DNA of 64,000 nucleotides from Trogon surrucura (Eukaryota > Chordata > Aves > Trogoniformes > Trogonidae). A program made the translations under genes and the position numbers. Positions 45,826 through 57,800 of this stretch are shown here, piece after piece. Below the pieces are notes generated by a model, which saw only the letters and a list, made by a program, of their open reading frames with translations, was not told the DNA's origin and ran no database searches. The stretch covers positions 9,799,487-9,863,486 of the forward strand of contig CM036622.1 of assembly GCA_020746105.1 (NCBI GenBank). The letters are read 5' to 3'. Numbering within the stretch: position 1 is the stretch's first letter; every line of letters starts with the position of its first letter.

Positions 45826-48019
45826 AATGTAGAGCTTTTTTCTGATTTTTTTTTTCTGTTTGCTTGGTGGCAGCCCGCTCACATCTGCCTTTTTATCTTT
45901 GCCTGATCCTTTGCTGCTGAAAATCAGCTCCATGTGAGCACCCCCTTTCCTGCTGGCACCCTAGTGTGTTGGTGCGTTGGCACCCTACCTTCCACGGACC
46001 AGCCTGGCTGGGCTCTGCCCTCTGCGCTGCTTTGGGTTTGTCCTCAAGTGTCACAGGTATATGTCACACAGCCCACGTAGCACATTGGGGTCTCGGTGCT
46101 CAGAGTTCAGAAAAGCAACTTACTTTTCAGCTGGTCCTGTCGAGCTCGATGTTCTTGGATGTGCCGAATCTCCACTCAACGTACAGTGCTCTTGGGGCCT
46201 CTTCAGACACCCTCCAAAATCATCATCGCTGAATCTGGGCTCTATTTTCTGAGCACTGAGGCACTCGGGGAGCCATTCTCAGGAGCCCGCGCTGTAATTA
46301 GCCCGTGTACAAAAGCCCAGGGGACCCAGGGCTGCAGCACGTATGAGGTGGGCACTGGTTACTGAGAGCGAGGCCAAGGCTCTGGAGATTGCTTGTGCTC
46401 TTTGAAAAGAGGCTGCTGACCTCATCTTCCCTGATCTGATTCTGAATTGCAAAGGGTGGGGTTCCTTCCCCCTTCCTCCTGGGGAACGTGGAAGTACAGC
46501 AAAAGGAAGCAACATTCTGGGGAGGGCAATCAGGGTATGAAATCAAACCTCTTACGCAACAAGCTCCAACCTTCTCTGAAGGACCCTGCAGGCCTTTTAC
46601 CAGCTCCATGCTCTAGGAAAGTCCCCATCTAACCTTGGAAAAACATTTTCTGCACGTGGCCAGCCTGTCACAAGAACCTGCTGGCTTATCTAAGATGCAG
46701 TGGATGCATATCCAGCTCTTCTACGCTGGAATTACTATGGACTGGCATACCTTTGGGTGGGTCCCTGAAGAGGCTCCCCTCGGTTAGCTTAGGGAAGGGC
46801 AGGACAAGAGTTATCCGGAGAGAGATCCTGCTTCTGCTGCTCCCTTAGATCTTCATATCCCCAGCCTGAGCTATTTTTCATACTAGTGTGCATAAGGATC
46901 CTGCTTTCAAGAGTGTGGAAGAAGGGACTGGAGAAAAAATGCGTACATAGAACCTGCCTTAGTGCTTCTTTGATCCCCAGCTGTGCTAGAAGTGCTCCTG
47001 TGGTTACAGAAGTGCTGTCAAACAGAGGAAGATCTTCTCTCCTACGTGTGTGACACAGCACGCACACTGAAAAGAGTTACGCAGTGCAGTGCACATAAGG
47101 CTTATGCCAAAACTCTGTGAGGACGATCAGAGAGCACGAAATCCCCAAAAGAACAACGGAAACTGCATGCATGAGGTTTTAAATTACTCTATTGTTTTGA
47201 CATAACATTTAGTAGAAAGTTTTGATAAATCAGTTACAGAGGCAGCATCTGAGAGGTGATTGGCAAAAGACGACTTTCCCATTTAGAAGAACACACCACT
47301 CCCAGCAGCAGAGCAACACGCTCCCGTCCTCCTGAGGGACACTTCCCCGATCACACCAGTGCGAGGTTCAGGCAACACCATCGCCTTCATTTAACCAGCG
47401 AGACACAGAAACGCCAACAGCTGGGCACACAAGGCTGTCCTGGGCCGTCAGGGTATGGAAAGGTCCCACGGTGTTGTTTCAAAGTCCACGTCCTCAGGAA
47501 ACCTTAACTAGCACGAGTTTCTAAAGACCTCTGAGATAATCTGCCCAAGACCATGCTGGAATAGAGCAGAAAACTGAACCCAGGACTCTGACTCTCAAGC
47601 TGAACTGTGGGGCCTGGTCACTGATCACTCCCCAAAAGCACTGATATTCCACTTACCTGGAACACCATCTTCCCAAGCCCGCATTTACAGTGATCTCCAT
47701 TGTATTTTGTCCCATCCACATGATTACAAAAAATGATGATAAAAAAAAAGTAAAATAGTTCTAAGCACAAAGTGCTTTACTAACATTTTGCTGTTAGCCA
47801 AAGAAACAAGCAAAATGTCTGCACTTAAAATGCCAGATGGGTAAAACGGCCATTTTTGTGGACTGCAGCAGGGATCTTTCACGTGCACACACCAAAAGGC
47901 ATCACCTCACCTCAAAGAGAAAGTTCAGAATGCAATTTAAACATCTGAACTTGCTAAGGCAAGTAAAGACTTACTAGAAAACAAAGCTGTACAGAAGCAT
48001 AAATCCCTAAGGTGGTCTT
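45826..48019. other. Intergenic space between PALS2 and GSDME
   Basis: About 2.2 kb, somewhat richer in GC than the flanks, between the predicted 3' ends of the two convergent genes. Several overlapping open frames of 60-100 codons lie on both strands near 46-47 kb. None shows a domain or codon pattern suggesting a gene. No CR1 recognised. Confidence 0.55.
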
Positions 48020-48038
48020 AGTTTTTGAAAGAGTGGTT

Positions 48039-48044
48039 TTTATT
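48039..48044 (-). promoter_or_regulatory. GSDME: Possible GSDME polyadenylation signal
   Basis: The only AATAAA on the - strand that I noticed in the first kilobase after the GSDME stop; it lies about 580 nt downstream. No striking GU-rich element follows, so this is tentative. Confidence 0.4.
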
Positions 48045-48622
48045 TCCTGCAGTGTGCAGTTCACATCCGTAAAGCCAAACTACACTTAATAAATTAAAAC
48101 CTAATCAAGTACCTCTTTGAGAGCTCTCCATTCCATTCACTCCCGAGTGAAGGCATTCTGCACGGCATGTCTTAAACGAGCAAAACGTTCCCTGTGTTGC
48201 AGAACCCTGGGTTTCCGCAGCCCACTTACAGAAAAAGCAGTTTGTACTTGGCAGTTTTCTCCCACGCATATTAATACAAGCAATCAAACTTCTGCTGCCC
48301 TGCAGACCTGACAACTACCAGAATAGCTGTGTTCAATTTCTGTTCCAGGCTTGTCTTTTTCAATTCCTCCCCTTCATCCTTCATTTACATCTTTTCCACT
48401 GCAGACAAACATACCTTAGCGAAACCGCAGAGCAGCGGCACACCTGGGGGCAGTGCGGAAGGGCCCAACCCAGGAGTGCCGAGACCCCCATAACCCCCGG
48501 CTGGATGGCCCAAAGCACCCAGCCGCGGGGCTCTACTCCTACCTCGAACACACCAACGCTACGCTGCAGAGCTACAGAAGAAAGAACAGGCTAGAGCAAC
48601 ACCCGGACACCCAGCAAAGCTC

Positions 48623-48853
48623 CTACACATTCACGCCTAAAGCATCAAACCCATACAACGCAACATAAAGAACAAGCGGGGAGAATCGCGGTTCTTTCAT
48701 AGTTACAGCTTTTACAGAAGACTCTGTCATTTCCAAATTGATGCTGGATGAAGCAAACAGTCTTTGCACGACATCAAATCTTCCTCTGTCAGTGAGAGGA
48801 GCCACCAAAGGACTGCTCAGCGCCACAGTGCCGTCAGCCGAGGTGATGTTAGG
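48623..48853 (-). CDS. GSDME: GSDME last coding exon (stop)
   Basis: Encodes 76 residues starting PNITSADGTVALSS, with FDVVQRLFASSSINLEM and ESSVKAVTMKEPRF, and ending DALGVNV before TAG (48625-48623). This is the end of the autoinhibitory domain; the VQRLFAS and SSVKAV stretches are strongly conserved in GSDME. The acceptor on the - strand is TCACAAACACAG, phase 0. Confidence 0.95.
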   Translation of the reverse strand, partial: PNITSADGTVALSSPLVAPLTDRGRFDVVQRLFASSSINLEMTESSVKAVTMKEPRFSPLVLYVALYGFDALGVNV

Positions 48854-51800
48854 CTGTGTTTGTGAGAAAGAGCAAAAGACAGACATTAAAAAGCTTCTCC
48901 AAGCTGTGCTGTTCCTGCCATGACACAGCTTGGTTCCTGCCTACAAAACCAGGGCAGAGCTTACAAGGCAGCTGCAAAAGGGCAAGATCCTCTTCACTGT
49001 TAGCCTCCATGAGTACGATGTACTCATCCAGAACCAAGGCTCTGTGGCATCCTTTAAGGAGAAACACCTTCCCTACCACGTCTTTTTCCCTGGTTTAACT
49101 TCTCTCACTGTACATCACAATTCTCACTCTTACTCTGAGCGAACAGCAGCGTTTCCCTTGCCCCTATCTATTTAAAGTTTGTTACTATTAATTTTTGTCA
49201 GTGAGCTTAAAAAAGAAAGCCTCATCCCTTCAGCAATTTCAACGGCTGGCCTCAGAGCTTAGGAACTTCAGCGTTTGCCAGGGCCCCAAGCACTGTTGCT
49301 ATCAAAGTGAAATTTGTTTCCTACAGGCAGGTGATTACTGAGACTTTAAAATGGGCCAGTGAGACTATGAGTAAATTAAACTGTGAGCTTATTAAAACTC
49401 TCTTTTGCACACAGCCCCTGAAATCTCCCCAGTACAGAAACATTTTAGAAGTTCCATATCCACCTGCAGTAAATCGCCTGCACTGGTTGGCACTGTCAAG
49501 TCCCTGCCCTTGCCTCAGCACCGCCTACAACTGAAATTCGCACTGGAGCTTGACAGCTGCTTCACTAGACAAGAAACACGAGCAGGCAGAGAACACCGTC
49601 CCTGCTTCTGCTGGGGTCCACGTGCTGCACCCTGACATCGTGATTACTCACCAAACAACACAAGGCTGGAATGACCTGAAGATCACAGCAAGCCCGCAGC
49701 AGGACAAGAGTGTAACCGGAGAGCTCTGTGAAAGAAATATTAAAAGGGAAAGATTGTTTCCAGTGAACACTGCAAGAGGCTAGAGAAGGGGGCCTGCCTA
49801 ACCCCAAGCTCTGCTATGAGCTTCTGCTGGGCAAAGAGAGGAGCTGCATTTTGCAGGGTTGGCACCTTGTGAAACTGACGCCAGAGACCAAAGCGATTCC
49901 ATGCTGCGGGCAGTTGTCACAAGTGCTCTGCTGGACTTTTGCAAGAGGCTGATCCAGCCCTTCCCTGCCCGCTTCCCAGAGCGCAGATTAAAATGGGACA
50001 GACAAGGGGGACAAGCCCCACACTGACTATGTCTGCCCTTGAAAAAAGACAGCTCATAGGAAAAGAGATTTCATCCCTATTCTTCTTGTCTCTTCCCCAT
50101 GCGTTTCACTCCGAGTCTGCAGCCTGGATGAATGATTTGGGCCTTGAATAAAACAAGAACTTCTGCTCTCAAAAATTCATATGAGATGTTGACTTCAGCA
50201 AAAGAGTAACTGGAGAGGAATGACACGGCTCAGACTGCCCTGGGGCAGGGAGATGGGCTAAATGATCCCTGTGGCGTCCTTCCAATTCTGTGACTCAAGG
50301 CTGTACCCCCTAATAGAATCAACAGGCACAAACCAAATTTTTTTGATTCTTGATCCAGCTACATTTGCACCTGGACACCGGCAGAAGACATCCTGTCCAA
50401 AGCCAGGTGATGATGCGACACACTCAGTTACCCGCGCCCTGCTTCTGACAGCACCTGACAGGTGTTACCACACCAGCAGGTCTCTGCTTTCTATTTCTTT
50501 TCTGTCTCCGCAAATGACTTGAGCTTTGCTACCCAGGCGCTGTGCGTGTAGGGCTGCACACCAACATTTTGCTGCACGGTGCCACATCTAACTCTAATAC
50601 CACACTGGACCTCTCTTAATGTCAGGAAATTCTTTATATATGAGAAAAAAGCCAGGGAGGAGTCCGTCTCGGACTTTGCAAGTAGCTTTTGATTAACACT
50701 GTGGTGCCAACTAGATTGTGGGCACGGCACTTGTTTGACATTTATGTTTAATCTCCGTTTTCAGGAGCTGCAGAACAACCCTGCAATTGCAGTCTCTCTA
50801 CATTAAATTCAGTTTTGGTAAATACAGTTTGTACCTCAACAATAAGCAGTTACGCTGAAGACAACACCTGATTTGTAATTCTCAGCATTTAGGTGGGAAG
50901 AACTCCGGTACGCAGTAAGATCACCAATTAGGCTGCCAAACTGGAAATGCTCACACTCAGCAGAAAGTAGAGTTGAACAATCTTGGGGGAATGTGTATTT
51001 TACAAGCAAAATCTGTCAGCGACTGAGCACTGAATTTAGTTCACAGCCAAGAACACTAAGCATGGTATATGAAACCCATAAAGACGAACAGAAGAAATGA
51101 TGTTCACTCAGCTCACCAACTGCTCAGAGTGAGCCATAAATGCTCTAACACAGAGGGAGCTTCTACAAGAAAAAATCGGAAAAAAAACAAAGAAAAAAAA
51201 AAAAAGGGCTCTTCTCTCCATTCACAACATACCAGAGATAGCACTGATGAGGAGGTGAGCAGCTGAGAAGAGTTCTTTGTCCTGAGGCTGAGATTTCTGG
51301 GACAACAGCTCACTCTGTAAACTGCACCCTAAGAGCTGCAAGAAGTCAGCAAGGTCTTGTTGTTGTGCAGGTTTTAATTCCCTCAGATCTGGCTTGTCCC
51401 CTGTGCAGATACCATCTAACTGGAAGCAAAATAATAAGTAAAACTTCTTGAAAAGAGAAAAGTTCAAGCAAAAGAGATTGCTAGCTCTCTCCTGAAATTA
51501 CTTTTAGGACACAAGCAAAATTTCTTCATCTTACCACGTCCTCCAGGGCCGTTACCATTTCCTCCTCGAGCAAGAGTTCACAGAGGGTTTTATACAAAGC
51601 TCTTTGCTTGTCTTCCGGCAGCTTCACAAAGGGCTGGAACTGAGTCTTCAACCGTGACAGATCTTTCCCAAGAAAGCAGCAAAAAGTAGAACTAAGTATT
51701 TTGACACAAAGGGCAGCAAAGAGAGTTAACACTTTCGCTCTGCGCTTCATAAGCTCATCCACCACCACATCCGCATTCCCATCGGCACAAGTTTACGAGG

Positions 51801-54800
51801 CAAAGCTGGAACAGGTCTGATGACATTTCCCTAATGGGCCAACAAAGCGTCAACGAACGTTCTAAGAACGAACGGCTAACAAGGACACGCATTCCGTCTT
51901 CAGTATTTTTAATATCTTAGAAGTCAATATTTTTAAATGTTAACTGAACTAAGCATATATCGAGTTTCTCACTTGAAAGCTCATCTCCAGAGCACATTCA
52001 CTGATAAGGCAGAAGGAAGGGTTCTCCTCATAACTTCCTGCTTAGTCTACACACAAGATTTAAAGTTCCTGTTGTGCTCCTAAATTGTTACTGTCCTCAT
52101 ATTTCATCAGGTTCATCAAAAAATTACAACACTTCACCCCTGACCTAATTATTATTACAAAAACAGGACAAAAATCTCTTCTTGACTGAAATATTGACTC
52201 CATTACAATGCATATAGCACAGGCGAGTTCACCGCACTTTGTTCCCCACAATTCAACTATGACACTAAACCAAAATGTTTTATGTCATCAAATTACCATT
52301 CTGCTGAAAAAGTAAGTTTTCAAGACAATAATGCCAACTGGAAGGCTGGAATGTGTTTTTCCACATTCCAAAATACGGGCATTGCAGGCATTATTAACCT
52401 TGTTTAAAAGAAATTTCCCTTCATGTCATTCTGGTCAAGAAACACACTCTCTCTTTAAAAATGCCTTTTATAACTAAAAATCACTTCGTTGAAAAAAAAA
52501 AAGCCCAGACAAAGAAAAAGCCCAGCCACAGGCAGATATTTTTTGTACCTGACGCAATTCTATGACTGTCTATACAAATAACAGAAAAGGAAATTTATTT
52601 TAAATTGCTTCAGTAGAGACCTTTTTTTTAACTTTTTTTCCAAAAGACAGTTCAGTTTAATTAGTTAAAAGAAACCTCCAAGCCTTTTAAGCAATAAAGG
52701 CACAAAGGTATGTCAAGCTAAACCAAAAAACCAGACCAGTGGCACGGCACGCTTGAACAAATAGCTGGGCTTGATATACAGAGAGACACACGGTTACTCC
52801 TTTCAACCAAGTGTACACTGGAGAATAACAGAGTTTATTTCAGGACAACAAATATCTCTTTTGGCCACAGTTAGTCTATGGAACAGCCACGAACAAAGGG
52901 TGAAATTCAGAGATAACAAAAGTGATGCTCATCTTTACAATGAGCTGTAAGAACTGTACCAAGAACTGATGAAAAGTGAAGTGTGTTCTGAGGCTTTGAT
53001 GTGTTTTCCCTTTTTTCATTCCTCTGGTGACAATCCTGCCCCTTCCTACAATGAACAAGTTGTGTCCGGCCCATCACACCAATTCACAAACTTCCATTTA
53101 AATCACATTTTTATTTCGACAGCCTCAGTGGATACCACAGATTTCTATAAAGCTTCTCAGAAAATAATAAGGCCAAGTGAAAGCAGAGGAGATCTCTTTC
53201 GAATCTGAGATTTAAAATAACCTGTAACTTGGAAGCTTTACTGAGAGTATTTTTCAAATTATGGAAAAATATTGTCAGAGACCTTTTATGATTGAAAGCA
53301 TAAATCATCACCGATCTTATAAAGCTTCTCTGGCATGTAACAGAACCAGTAAAAAACGCTAATTTTGTAAGATTGTATTTATGACAAAGGGATTCAGGAC
53401 ATTCCTAGAGGAACAGCCCACTGCATAGACTTATTGTAGAAGTAAATTTTTCTATTCTTTCAGTGCGTTCACCCAAGAGTTCCTGCTAAAGGGCTATCAA
53501 AATGACCTAGTAGAATTTCTTAAGTATTATTGTACCAGATTATTTCCTCCTATCGTGTTGCTCAACTCACTGTAATATAACCACATAAAGCATTTCTGGC
53601 AATACCTTGTCTCAATACACTTAAAGCAGCATCACTGGGAACAACGTGTTCGGCCCCGGAGTACGTCTCGTTATCAACAGCATCTGGCTGATAGAGAAAC
53701 GAAGCATCTCTGAGCAGCGCTGGGTGGGGATAAGCTGAGCCTTCTGCGCTCGCTTTTTCAAAACCTCCTTGCTGTTCATCTAGCAGACAGAATTCTGCAA
53801 TTAGAAATCCAATTTAAGAAAAGAAAAATTAAAGTTAATAACATATAAGAGCGATTACCAAATGAGATGCTAGCTTCTATTGTCTGGTGCTCCTGCATGT
53901 GATTTCGCCATGTCTCATCTCTCCTAGATGGAGAGGGTGCCAATGGGTACAACAGATGCAAATTTGAGCGTTGCTGCAGCCCCAACACTTGGTACAGCAT
54001 GCGCAGACCAAGGTGCTGCTACCAACTACAAAACGTGACACCGGCTCCTGTGAATTCAAGTAACGTAGACAGCAAACAACACGAAAACTTCTCTCCAACA
54101 CCGTAAGCCTGAACGCTGCGTATAAGAGATGCAGGCAGGAACTCTTCGCATTTTCTGCCAATTACGAAGGGCTAAAGGATCCACCTGGGACGGAGACATG
54201 AGAAAGCACCTTCTGAGATTCTTAAGAACCCTGAGAGTCCCTTGCAGAGCTTCTTCTGGCCACGGCACTGACCAACTCCTCTTTTCAAGCCACACCACAG
54301 GTCCATCCTCAAGTTCTTCAGATGAATGAGAAACAGAGGGAAACTCTGAAAATCAAGAGTCTCTGAAGGACTTCACCGGGACCTGTTCACTAACAGAGCC
54401 ACTCTGCAACACGCTGTCTCTTTGCAGTAACTTCATGGAGAAAATAACACCCCTTGGCTGGATCACACTTCCTGCCTTGTCTTCATAAAGAGCACTGGCC
54501 TACCTCACCCAAACAGGGCTCCCAATCTCCTGCCATGCCAGTGCCCCCAGTTTGGTGAAGCTAAGGGACTCCTGGAAGGTACAGGCAGCCTCTGTAACAG
54601 TTATGCTGAAAAATCTGGATTATTGAGTTCCGTGCTTGTGTGTCCAATGTTGTGCCCCCAAAACACAGAATAAGCAGTCTTAGGGAGTATTTTGATGATG
54701 TTTTATGGGCTCAAATGGAAGATTTGGAATTGCACCCCTGGCACTCGGCAGCAGGTCTGAGGAGAGCGCAGGCAGGCTAGCAAAAGAAACTCAATTTTAA

Positions 54801-57800
54801 AATATACCTGACAGCAAAGGGGGGAGGGGGGAAGTAACTAATCAGGCACAGTGCTCACATGCACCAGGCACAAAACCTAAATATAACCTTCCTGCAGTTG
54901 TAAGGATCTGTCTTACCAAATTAAGGACATTCAAAGCAGACGAGAAGGCATGGAGAGCACTCCATCAGCAAAAAGCTTCTTCAAAGGGAGAGCAGACAAA
55001 AAGAAACCTCTGCCACAGAGAAAGACGACAGAGACCTCTATGCCTGCATAACCCTTTGCAGAGAAGAGCGAGTTACAGAGGGGCAGAACACGATTAACAC
55101 AAATTATAGATCTTCCCAAAGCAACAAGACTCCAGACCATAACCTCAACTTCCTCATGTTACTTCCATTGATAAGAATGAGGCTTTCACACGAACCCTGA
55201 AGGAGGAAGATGGTGCTAATAAACTACCTGACCTCCCCTAAGGCAGAATGATGCTAAGTAAGGGAAATCAATGCACAGCATCATGTAAAGACTTTTAAGT
55301 GATGCAGTTTTGTATTAACGGGACCGTTAATTAATTTTTTATCTCACTAACTGTGTCATATTCTAAAAAGAAAAAAAAAGGAAAACAAGTGAATGAAAGA
55401 ATATACATAATATTGCGATATTTTCTGCATTGAATTCTATTACATCCATCGGTGACAAACCTCCAGTAAGTGCAGTTACATCCCGTTATTCAGAAACACT
55501 AACAACAGGGAAGAAAACCAGAGATCATCAATTAAAGCAGCGAAAGGCAAAGAGACTCCTTTGCGTGGAGAAGCTGAAAAGATTACGACTGTTTAATTTA
55601 TAGACAAATATTTAAGTAGAAGCAAATCACACATATACAGCAACGAACAGACTGAAGCAGATCAGCTGGGTGTTACCATACCTCCTGTTTTGTAAAGCAA
55701 GAACAAGAGGACTTGCAATGAAAGTTTACAAGTGCAGAGCCTTCAACAAGAACAGGTTTTACATGTAGTGGAAAATTAGCCTGTAGGAATCTAACAGAGT
55801 GATTACAGGAAAACATTATGGTAAAGGGATCAGAAAAGGATTAGACCTTTTTCATTTATTTGTAAAAATGTCCAAGCATGTCCAGTCAGTATAGCCAGAA
55901 CATTTTAAAGGCAATTTAAATGCCATTTTTCCTTATAGGATAACTTGAGCACTATTAGTGGCAAACAAAAGAAACAAAAATCCCCAAACTTACATGCACC
56001 TTATTCTGTAATTATCTGTGAAGAAAATCCCATTATGTTACACCTGCTACTGGTTATTGTCAGTCTCATGCAAAAGGGCTACATTAGTCTCTGGATTAAT
56101 TTCAAAGGCTATTTTTATTTCCGTAAACAGACACCGATCACTGCTCAGACATTAATAAGTTGCAGGTTAGGCTCCACCATACTTATTCTTACTGGCAAAT
56201 CCCAAATTTTGTTGTTAGTTTCTCCATGTTACTTTCTCAATGACAGCCCAGCGAGGGAAGGTAGCACAAGGTTAAAAAAAAAAAAAAAAAAGCAAGACAT
56301 AGACTGAGATAAAACATGAAACAAGCTGTGCTTGTCTTGAAGGTTAAAAGACATAACCTTAAATGTGGAAAAAAAAGAAGTTGAAAAAGAAGAAATGGAG
56401 AAAGAAGCAGAGAAATACAGATCATCAACAAACCCATGTATTATCAGCTAGAGCACACAGGAATTTCTATGTAGAAATCACGTAAGTAGGCTGTCAGGTA
56501 TACCCCTCCGCAGTCAGCCCTCACTGCACCTCATCACGCTGAAGTACAGCTCTGTTACGTCCTTGAAGCCAATGCCCTCTGCTGTATCTCCGTGTTCAGC
56601 CCATGTCAGGGCAATTCCACATTTCAGAAGTTCTTTTACAGGTTACATGACATTTACTTATATTCCTGAACATACAAGACTTCCTTAATATCAGAAGCCA
56701 TTTGAAGGAGAATGATGGAGGGTATCTTTTGCATTTCTTATCCAAATAAAGTGCGTCCTAGATTCAAATTTCAACTGCACTTCAATTATTTCTTTAATAT
56801 ATCCCTTGTTTCTCTACACATCGGTCCTTTCCAACTTCCAGCTCTACACAGTCCATCTGACTTAACTTCCTTCTTGCACAACATCCCCAGAAACCTCCGT
56901 TAGGTCAGGGAGTTTAACTGAGGATAGACAAGAAAGAAAAAGCCAAGTGATTCTGCAGAGCAGTGTTACTACTACCCCCAAAGCCAATTTCAACATTGTT
57001 TTTAACTTGACACCTGAAGGTATGTAACCTGAAATCAGTAAAGCCTGACCAGAAAACACGGCAAGGACACTTCTGCAACCACTCTGAGAACAATCTATAT
57101 AAGGAAGTGTAACACAGAACAGTTCAATTTCAGGACCTACACTTTATGAATAATTCTTTTCTTAACACGACTGCTGTCTAAACGCTGCTAGTTGACTGTC
57201 GATTTATATTCAGTTCACTCTCCCTGCCAATAGGTGAAGGCAACAGCACGGGAGGAGGGCCAGCTGGCTAGAAGCAAAATTGCAGAATAAGACCTGGCCA
57301 CCAATTTGAGAGGATGGGCAGCCAGCCCTCGCAGCTATGGCAGTTTGCTGCATACTGGACTGTAATGACAGGAGTGTAGCTAGCAGATCGACAAAAGTGA
57401 TTTTTCAATTTGGGAGACCGCATTCGGAGTATGTGTCCAGTTTTGCGCTCCCCAGACAAGACCTGACATTCACACAGAGCAACCCAGTGAACAGCCACCA
57501 AGCTCGCTGGGGGCTGGAGAACACCACGTATGGGAAGAGGCTGAGAGACTGCGTTTGTCCATTCTGGAGGAAATATTGCTGAGGGAGAACCTTATTCCTG
57601 CTTACCACTACCCAATGGAAGCATGAAGAGAAGGCACAGCCAGATGCCTCAGTATGATGACAGGACAAAACATGAGAGACATAAAATTAAAGGAAATTCT
57701 CGTTACATATTAAGGGGAAAAGAAGTTCACCATGTTGGTGGTCAAATGTGGGAACAGGCTGCCCTGAGGGGTGATGGAATCTCCATTTCTGGAGACAATC

